From an uncultured Treponema sp. (GTDB lineage Bacteria; Spirochaetota; Spirochaetia; Treponematales; Treponemataceae), in the NCBI GenBank assembly GCA_905373565.1, contig CAJPTT010000080.1, positions 1-8,685 on the forward strand: a DNA stretch of 8,685 nucleotides, read 5' to 3'. Below the pieces are notes generated by a model. The model did no database searches. It saw only the letters and a list, made by a program, of their open reading frames with translations, and was not told where the DNA came from. How positions within the stretch are numbered: the first letter of the stretch is position 1; the number at the start of each line of letters is the position of its first letter. Below are positions 1 to 5,118 of the stretch, piece after piece. The position numbers and the translations under genes are program-made.

Positions 1-711
1 TTTATGTTTACCGCGGAGAAAAAAGGCGATTACATACTCCATTTCTCCTATTTCGACGTATTTACCAATGAGTTTGTTACCGATGCGGTAGCCGTATCGG
101 TGAGCGCCGCCCGCTCAACCGCAGCGAAAGCAATGGTAAAAGCGCCGGACTATCAAAGCGGAGCGGATTCCGATGCGACAGAAACGCAAGCTAAAAAAAA
201 TACGAAAGAATCCGCTTCTCAGCCGTCAAGCAGTTCGGCAGCAAACACCGGAAGCGGCACGACAACACACACGGCACAAGCTGCCTCCAAAGCGCCGCAA
301 GCAGCGGGCGCCGATTCGCAAAGCAAAAGTTCGGAGATGACCGCCGAAACATCAGGAACCGCATCTGCGGAAAATATCGGCGGTACAGCCGCACAGACCG
401 CCGCAACAGCGAGCGAAGAAACACTCAGCTCCGATCAATTGCTCGAAAAGACACGCACGGCAATCGCAGCGGCAGATGCAGGCACAGCCTTAACATATCT
501 GGATAATTTCTTTACCACCGCGGAAGAGAAACTGGATGAAGGCTGGTTTTTAAAAGGCCGCGCGTATGAGTTGAACGGCTCTGCCCGTAATATCCGGCTT
601 GCCCTTGAAGCATACAAAACGCTTACAGACAGCTTTCCGCAGAGCAAGTATTGGGCGGAAGCGGATGCGCGGATACGGTATATCACCGGTTTTTATATCA
701 ATATCCGATAA
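1..711 (+). CDS. 3' part of an envelope-type protein with low-complexity linker and TPR-like tail (5' truncated by window)
   Basis: The frame is open from base 1, before the first ATG at 4, so the real start is probably outside the window and 236 codons remain. The visible N-terminal piece (about residues 1-35: AEKKGDYILHFSYFDVF...) looks like the end of a beta-rich domain. Residues about 36-145 are an Ala/Ser/Thr/Gln/Gly-rich linker with almost no hydrophobic core, probably disordered. The last 90 residues are helical and resemble one or two TPR/Sel1-type units (DEGWFLKGRAYELNG..., ALEAYKTLTDSFPQSKYWAEADARIRYI), the pattern of BamD/YbgF-like periplasmic proteins. By analogy a periplasmic or surface scaffold role is possible, but I cannot name the family. 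The stop TAA is at 709-711. The next gene starts 77 bases later in different base composition, so it is not obviously in the same original operon. Confidence 0.65.
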   Translation, partial: FMFTAEKKGDYILHFSYFDVFTNEFVTDAVAVSVSAARSTAAKAMVKAPDYQSGADSDATETQAKKNTKESASQPSSSSAANTGSGTTTHTAQAASKAPQAAGADSQSKSSEMTAETSGTASAENIGGTAAQTAATASEETLSSDQLLEKTRTAIAAADAGTALTYLDNFFTTAEEKLDEGWFLKGRAYELNGSARNIRLALEAYKTLTDSFPQSKYWAEADARIRYITGFYINIR

Positions 712-778
712 GGCAAGGATGGCGAAAAAGCAACCAACTTTTGAGACATTCCCATCTAACATACCACCTAAAGTACAT

Positions 779-782
779 GGAG
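779..782 (+). promoter_or_regulatory. Shine-Dalgarno GGAG that decides the start at 789
   Basis: GGAG lies 6 bases before the ATG at 789. The in-frame ATG at 777 has no purine-rich box before it. The longest open frame, beginning at 651, would overlap the upstream gene by about 60 bases with no plausible ribosome-binding site. I therefore choose 789. Confidence 0.6.
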
Positions 783-788
783 AAACGA

Positions 789-1712
789 ATGAGCATATCG
801 TTTTATATTAAAAACAAAAAAAGTATTTTGGGAAGTAAGGCTCCTATGACAGTGGAACAATGCTTAGCGCTTTCTTCACAAAAAATAGAGCAATTTACCT
901 TTGATGAGACAGAAGATGATTTTGATGCAAAGAAATTCTATAACTCATCAATTGCAGATTATGAATGTTTGCTCTGTGGAGTATATGAACGGAGTTCCCG
1001 CGGTTTTGAACTTTCTTTTGAAAAGGATCTCAATGAATATGCCGTGAGAATTTTCACCCCAAGCACACAAGAAGACTGGGAAGTTGCTTTAAAATATATC
1101 AAAGATCTGGCAAAGAAATTAGGCAGTGATATTGTAAGTGAAAGAGATGAATATTTCACAGCTGAGAACATTGAACAATTCAATTATACCGATGATATCT
1201 TATTCGGAATAAAATCTTGTTTTGATAAAGATTCAGAAGAATACATCAGTTTGGGCATTTTCCGTGAGGTTGCGCTGAACAAAAAAATTATAGAAGGATT
1301 TTTAAATGCTGAAAATCCGATAGCGGCATTTAGCACATTCTATAAAGAGATTCAGTATTTAGACGCTTTTTCGGCAAATCAGATGTTTTTTGAGGATAAG
1401 AACACTAAACAAATTATTGGAATGTATGCCCTCACCCAAGACGTAGAAACCATTTTGCCCTATAAACCAAGCGTGGAATACAAGAATATAAACATAGTAA
1501 AAAATGAAGATGTAAACGCTTGGAAAGTAGCCTTAATGATTATAAACGGCGATCCCGATGATAAAGACTCTTATCAGCAGGCAGGAGAGGTGGAATATTC
1601 CGATTTTATCGCACGGCTGCCGAAAGACAAATATCGATTTATAGATGCTAACTACATTATAGTTACAGCCTTAACGCAAGAAGATATTTTGAACATCGTC
1701 AGGAAAAATTAA
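789..1712 (+). CDS. Hypothetical protein, probably DUF4299 family
   Basis: A 307-residue soluble protein with no signal peptide or membrane segment, beginning MSISFYIKNKKSILGSKAPM. This opening, the length and the acidic, alternating helix/strand composition recall the DUF4299 family of uncharacterised proteins found in Firmicutes and some host-associated bacteria. That assignment is from memory of the family and is not certain. No catalytic motif is recognisable. The C-terminal third contains an aspartate-rich loop (INGDPDDKDSYQQAGEVEY) and ends DILNIVRKN. The gene is strikingly AT-rich: the rows 901-960 and 1201-1260 are 30% and 28% G+C, against 63% in row 3301-3360 of the ComM gene. Codons strongly favour A/T-ending forms. 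It sits as a single gene between two ordinary chromosomal genes, which suggests horizontal acquisition. No convincing promoter is seen in the 77 bases upstream. Confidence 0.6.
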   Translation: MSISFYIKNKKSILGSKAPMTVEQCLALSSQKIEQFTFDETEDDFDAKKFYNSSIADYECLLCGVYERSSRGFELSFEKDLNEYAVRIFTPSTQEDWEVALKYIKDLAKKLGSDIVSERDEYFTAENIEQFNYTDDILFGIKSCFDKDSEEYISLGIFREVALNKKIIEGFLNAENPIAAFSTFYKEIQYLDAFSANQMFFEDKNTKQIIGMYALTQDVETILPYKPSVEYKNINIVKNEDVNAWKVALMIINGDPDDKDSYQQAGEVEYSDFIARLPKDKYRFIDANYIIVTALTQEDILNIVRKN

Positions 1713-1807
1713 ACCTGCCCTTGAGTAAATTATCTATCTATGGCAGTATTGTCGCATTACAGTGTCGGTTAATCCGGCGCACGATGAATGATTTTCAGTT
1801 ATGTTAT

Positions 1808-1825
1808 GCTCCGATGAGGCGGAGC
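1808..1825 (+). other. Small hairpin in the leader of the DbpA-domain gene
   Basis: GCTCCG (1808-1813) and CGGAGC (1820-1825) can form a 6-bp stem with a 6-base loop, 6 bases upstream of the ribosome-binding region (AGGAG at 1836-1840). It could modulate translation or be fortuitous. The rest of the 134-base gap 1713-1846 shows no other clear structure and no convincing promoter. Confidence 0.3.
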
Positions 1826-1846
1826 TGAGTTGAAGAGGAGAATATT

Positions 1847-2446
1847 GTGGTAAAACATACCCCCGCATTAAATGAAGAACAAATCACCGCATTTCTTAAA
1901 GAAGCAGTAGAAACAGTTAAAACGGAAGAAGATCCGGATGTCCTTAACGCCTATCGTAAGATTTTCAGAAAGAATGTACCCTTTACGCTGCGTTCTTATA
2001 TTGCTGCTTATTTAATCAAAGAATTTGAAGGCTCTGCCTTCCCCCGCTCAAAACCGTATAGTCGGCGTCCGAATCCCCGCTTCGGAGATCGTTCACGAGG
2101 TTATTTTTCCGATCGTCCGCCGGTAGAACGCCCGATGCTTGAACCGTCCGAATCGGTGAGCATCTTTATGAGTGTCGGCAGAAGCCGCCGTGTATTTCCC
2201 CGTGATATTATTACGCTGCTTATCCAAAATGCAGACATAAGCCGCGAACGAATCGGCGATATCCGCATTCTCGACAATTACTCATTCGTGCAGGTAATGA
2301 ATGAAGATGCAGATAAAATTATTGAAAAACTCAATGATTTTCCGTACCGCGGTAAGAATCTTTCCGTCAGCTATTCCCGTAAACCGGAAGCGGAAGGGAT
2401 CATTACCGAAACCATCATCGAAGCAACCGGAAGTGATGCGGAATAG
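1847..2446 (+). CDS. Stand-alone DbpA-type RNA-binding domain protein
   Basis: A 199-residue protein whose C-terminal part (about residues 103-178, from ESVSIFMSVGRSRRVFPRDI to GKNLSVSYSRKP) matches the DbpA/CsdA RNA-binding domain normally found at the tail of DEAD-box RNA helicases. That domain is an RRM-like fold which, in DbpA, docks the helicase on 23S rRNA. No helicase core is present: there is no Walker A, DEAD or SAT motif. Residues 1-60 are helical, and residues about 64-95 are an Arg/Pro/Ser/Tyr/Phe-rich basic linker (SKPYSRRPNPRFGDRSRGYF), probably a second RNA-contacting, disordered segment. The GTG start at 1847 has AGGAG at 1836-1840 with 6-base spacing, so the start is well supported. 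The stop TAG is immediately followed by the ATG of the LptC-like gene, indicating translational coupling. An RNA-chaperone or ribosome-associated role is inferred, not shown. Confidence 0.85.
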   Translation: MVKHTPALNEEQITAFLKEAVETVKTEEDPDVLNAYRKIFRKNVPFTLRSYIAAYLIKEFEGSAFPRSKPYSRRPNPRFGDRSRGYFSDRPPVERPMLEPSESVSIFMSVGRSRRVFPRDIITLLIQNADISRERIGDIRILDNYSFVQVMNEDADKIIEKLNDFPYRGKNLSVSYSRKPEAEGIITETIIEATGSDAE

Positions 2447-3004
2447 ATGAAGCTGTGGCCTGTCCTTATTATCTTTATCTGCACGGCGTGCTCGTTTAAT
2501 TATCAGGAACTGCCGGAACAAACGGTGCCTCAACCTGATATGATATTTACAAACGTCACATTAAAGCGATACGAGGATACACTCGTCGATTTAAGTGTGT
2601 ATGCACAAGAGCTCGAAATGTACGATGAAGAAAAAATTTGGGCGGGCAAGCACATCAGTTTTATACAGTACGATAAAAAAACACAAAAAGAGTCTATGAA
2701 GGGACAAACCGGTATTTTATACATCGATGAAAAAGCGGAAGAATACTCGCTTGGCAACACGGTATCCTTTCAGTTGATTGAAGATGATTTTTCTATCCGA
2801 AGCCCCGCCCTCATTTGGAAAAAAAAAGAAAACTTCTTATCGGCGCCTGCGGATGAAACGGTAACAATCACTCAAAAAGATGAAATTACCATCGAAGGTA
2901 AAAGCTTTGCAGCAAATACCGCTGCAAAAGAATTTGCCTTTAACGAAGGCGCCACCGGCACTATCCTTATCAAAGAAAAAGAGACAGCCCAGCCGCTCGA
3001 TTAA
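2447..3004 (+). CDS. lptC: LptC-like lipoprotein (LPS-export periplasmic component family)
   Basis: A 185-residue protein with a short hydrophobic N-terminus (MKLWPVLIIFICTAC) ending in a probable lipidated Cys15. The residues before it (C-T-A) are a relaxed lipobox of the kind accepted in spirochaetes. After it comes a beta-rich periplasmic region (PDMIFTNVTLKRYEDT..., then alternating strands to the C-terminus) resembling the LptC/OstA-like jellyroll. In model bacteria LptC is held in the inner membrane by one TM helix and passes lipopolysaccharide from LptBFG to LptA. Here a lipid anchor seems to replace the TM helix. The start codon directly follows the stop of the DbpA-domain gene with no good ribosome-binding site, so translation is probably coupled. 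The expected partners lptA and lptB do not follow in the window. The family assignment is good on architecture but moderate on sequence. The transported glycolipid in a treponeme need not be true LPS. Confidence 0.7.
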   Translation: MKLWPVLIIFICTACSFNYQELPEQTVPQPDMIFTNVTLKRYEDTLVDLSVYAQELEMYDEEKIWAGKHISFIQYDKKTQKESMKGQTGILYIDEKAEEYSLGNTVSFQLIEDDFSIRSPALIWKKKENFLSAPADETVTITQKDEITIEGKSFAANTAAKEFAFNEGATGTILIKEKETAQPLD

Positions 3005-3200
3005 TACGAATTCGCTTGTCTTAAAGATTAATTTCCATCGTTTTTAATCTCCCCGATGCTAAAACGGCACATTTTTTCTTAACATTTTCATGAAAACAGC
3101 AGTTTTTTCCTCAAATCTTTAGCCGAATTGCTGATCATGCCCTATATATCCTTTAAGAAACTGCAACCATCGTGTTTTTTATGAGGCGGTGACAGGATGA

Positions 3201-3204
3201 GGAG
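3201..3204 (+). promoter_or_regulatory. Shine-Dalgarno GGAG of the comM-like gene
   Basis: GGAG, within the purine-rich stretch 3194-3204, stands 6 bases before the ATG at 3211. It favours 3211 over the in-frame ATG at 3220, although MSFA... from 3220 looks more like the usual family N-terminus. The gap 3005-3210 otherwise holds only a weak AT-rich inverted repeat (AGATTAA 3025-3031 / TTAATCT 3044-3050), which could be a poor terminator. Confidence 0.55.
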
Positions 3205-3210
3205 CTGAAC

Positions 3211-4938
3211 ATGACTATTATGAGTTTTGCCTCCTTCGGCTATGAAGGAGAGATTATCAAGGTTGAAGCGGATTTGCGGCGCGGGCTGCCGATTGTCGAT
3301 ATTGTCGGACTGCCGGGTTCGGCGGTGAAGGAAGCACGGGAACGGATGCGTGCAGCCATCGGTAATTCCGATTTGCCTTTCCCACAAGAACGGATACTGA
3401 TCAATTTAAGCCCTGCCGATCAGAAAAAAGAAGGCAGCGGGTTTGACTTGCCAATTGCCCTTGCCGTATTGCAGGCAGACTGCGCGCTCGATATGCCGGT
3501 TATGGTAATCGGAGAGCTGGAACTATCGGGGAGGGTACGGCCGGTGCGGGGCGTATTGGGCGCTTTGATTTCGGGAGCCGCTGCAGGTATCGGATATTTT
3601 ATCGTACCCAAAGAAAATGAGGCGGAAGCCCGTATCCAACAGGGGGTGCACATATACGGTGTTGAAACGCTACGGGAAGCTTTGGAATGTCTCTATGCGA
3701 TTGAAACGGAGCTGCGTGTGGAAAAAGACTGCGAAACAAACACAGGCGAAAAAAACGGCAGTACACCGGCACAGGAGGCTATCGGCCACACAGGCAACTC
3801 GATTTCCACAGCTGCTTCATGGTCGGAACCGAGTCAAGCGGATGCCGCGGCAAATACGGGGACGGGCGGCTTTTTTGAGGAGGTGTACGGCCAACGCGAA
3901 CTGGTACGGGCTTTGCACATTGCGGCGGCAGGCGGGCACAGCGTACTTGCCTACGGGCCGCCCGGCTGTGGTAAAACGCTTTCGATGCAGCGGTTTGCCA
4001 GCCTCCTTCCCGACCTAGACCCGAAAACGGCGGAAGAAGTTACCCATATTTACAGCATCGCAGGTCTTTTACCGAGTATGCGCGGTCATGATGTGCGGAT
4101 TAAACGCCCACCGTTTAGAATGCCGCATCCGAATGCCAGCCTTGAAGGAATGATCGGCGGCGCGGGAAAGTGTATGCCCGGAGAAATCTCCCTCGCGCAC
4201 GGCGGAACCCTTTTTTTGGACGAAGCCGTGCAATTTAAGCAAACGGTGCTGCAAACGCTCCGTGCGCCGCTGGAGACGGGAACCGTCACTTTGAGCCGTG
4301 CCGGCAGGGCGACCACCTTCCCTGCCCGCTTCCAGTTGCTTATGGCGCTCAACTCATGTCCGTGCGGAAATCTCGGAGCCGACGGCAAGGTATGCACGTG
4401 TATGCCTGCCGTAGTTGAACAATACTGGAAAAAATTGACAGCGCCGTTGATTGACCGTATCGACTTGCGGATTCCGGTGTTTCCGACTCAAGCATACGGG
4501 CTGCCGGGAAAGCCGTGTTACAATACCGCGGATATGCGCAAAAAAATCGCGGCTTCGGATAAAATACAACGAGAACGGTACGCCGCATATCTGCATAAAG
4601 GATTAAACGGCGGAGCAGCGGGAACGCCTGTACACAACAAGGCGGTAAACTCCAGCCTCGCCGGTGCTGCGCAATCGGCAGCGCAGCTGTCTTACAAAAA
4701 CGTACACCTGACTCCGTCTGCCCTGTCAGCAGTGTGCCCGCTAACCGGCGAGGCGGAGCGTATTTTTACCCATAATGCCGAAAAAAGAGAGCTTTCGGGA
4801 AGGGGCAGCCACGCGATTTTAAAGATTGCACGTACCATTGCCGATCTTGCGCAGGAAGAAGTCATTGCGGCACCGCACATCGAAGAAGCAATCCGTCTCC
4901 GCGAATGGAGTTCCTTTTTACCGTTTTTTATGCACTGA
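3211..4938 (+). CDS. comM: ComM/YifB-family magnesium-chelatase-like AAA+ ATPase
   Basis: A complete 575-residue protein. Residues 1-165 form the ChlI-type N-terminal domain (RGLPIVDIVGLPGSAVKEARERMRAAI, NLSPADQKKEGSGFDLPIALAVL). Residues about 222-425 are the AAA+ Mg-chelatase domain, with Walker A GPPGCGKT (249-256), Walker B LFLDE (334-338) and the LIDRIDL arginine region (413-419). Four cysteines (383, 385, 395, 397) form the CPC...CTC pair typical of the family and may bind zinc. The C-terminal domain carries the conserved RGSHAILKIARTIADLA helix (531-547). ComM of naturally transformable bacteria is a hexameric helicase that drives branch migration when single-stranded DNA is integrated; whether this organism is competent is not shown here. 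The protein is about 65 residues longer than usual. The surplus lies in an Asn/Ser/Ala-rich linker (about 172-220) and an Ala/Gly-rich insert (about 464-492). The family's usual PHHT motif reads PHPN (305-308). Confidence 0.96.
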   Translation: MTIMSFASFGYEGEIIKVEADLRRGLPIVDIVGLPGSAVKEARERMRAAIGNSDLPFPQERILINLSPADQKKEGSGFDLPIALAVLQADCALDMPVMVIGELELSGRVRPVRGVLGALISGAAAGIGYFIVPKENEAEARIQQGVHIYGVETLREALECLYAIETELRVEKDCETNTGEKNGSTPAQEAIGHTGNSISTAASWSEPSQADAAANTGTGGFFEEVYGQRELVRALHIAAAGGHSVLAYGPPGCGKTLSMQRFASLLPDLDPKTAEEVTHIYSIAGLLPSMRGHDVRIKRPPFRMPHPNASLEGMIGGAGKCMPGEISLAHGGTLFLDEAVQFKQTVLQTLRAPLETGTVTLSRAGRATTFPARFQLLMALNSCPCGNLGADGKVCTCMPAVVEQYWKKLTAPLIDRIDLRIPVFPTQAYGLPGKPCYNTADMRKKIAASDKIQRERYAAYLHKGLNGGAAGTPVHNKAVNSSLAGAAQSAAQLSYKNVHLTPSALSAVCPLTGEAERIFTHNAEKRELSGRGSHAILKIARTIADLAQEEVIAAPHIEEAIRLREWSSFLPFFMH

Positions 4939-4973
4939 AAGGGTGATGAGGAGAGACGCCTGCACTTATTCCT

Positions 4974-5014
4974 GGGCATCTCTAAAAACTCAGGTATAGT
5001 TTTTAGAGATGCCC
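4974..5014. terminator. Strong hairpin 1 (17-bp perfect stem) downstream of comM
   Basis: Arms 4974-4990 and 4998-5014 are perfect complements around a 7-base loop (CAGGTAT). The hairpin follows the comM stop by 35 bases. The bases after it on the + strand (GACGAG, then TTTTACTTT) do not give an immediate U run, so termination efficiency is uncertain. Its core CTCTAAAAACTCA (4980-4992) recurs in hairpin 3 (5087-5099). Confidence 0.6.
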
Positions 5015-5019
5015 GACGA

Positions 5020-5062
5020 GTTTTACTTTAAGTCTTTATATTGTAATGACTTAAAGTAAAAC
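5020..5062. repeat. Hairpin 2 (15-bp perfect stem) in the centre of the element
   Basis: Arms 5020-5034 (GTTTTACTTTAAGTC) and 5048-5062 are perfect complements around a 13-base AT-rich loop. The sequence is unrelated to hairpins 1 and 3. It begins 5 bases after hairpin 1, so the three structures are stacked in tandem. Confidence 0.6.
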
Positions 5063-5083
5063 ATCGCAAGTAAATCTAAGGAA

Positions 5084-5113
5084 AACCTCTAAAAACTCAA
5101 GTTTTTAGAGGTT
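5084..5113 (-). terminator. Hairpin 3, likely pbpC terminator
   Basis: Arms 5084-5097 and 5100-5113 are complementary, in practice a 13-bp stem with a TCAA loop. On the - strand the stem begins 5 bases after the pbpC stop and is followed by TTTTCCTT, which fits an intrinsic terminator for pbpC. Confidence 0.6.
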
Positions 5114-5118
5114 CCCTC

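Larger units (their letters stand above)
4974..5116. repeat. 143-bp palindromic MITE/REPIN-like element with flanking TCCT duplication
   Basis: The two ends are imperfect inverted repeats: the left end GGGCATCTCTAAAAACT matches the reverse complement of the right end, GGGAACCTCTAAAAACT, at 14 of 17 positions. Each end is itself a hairpin, and a third, unrelated hairpin lies between them. The element is bounded exactly by TCCT at 4970-4973 and TCCT at 5117-5120, consistent with a 4-bp target-site duplication. It has no coding capacity. Its right border reaches the pbpC stop codon without altering it, and its left border lies 35 bases after the comM stop. The structure is directly visible; mobility is inferred and needs copies elsewhere in the genome. 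Confidence 0.6.

Noticed and set aside
651..788. N-terminal extension of the AT-rich gene back to an ATG at 651
   Set aside because: It overlaps the upstream gene by about 60 bases, has no ribosome-binding site, and its residues do not resemble the rest of the protein. GGAG before 789 gives a better start.
1814..3208. Shared leader words ATGAGGCGG (1814, 3181) and GGAGCTGA (1821, 3201) as a common regulatory motif
   Set aside because: They are short, purine-rich and differently spaced, and are explained by chance and ribosome-binding composition.
3617..4018. 133-codon + strand frame inside the comM-like gene
   Set aside because: It is an out-of-frame shadow of a gene with clear ATPase motifs, and its translation is Arg/Thr-rich without domain features.
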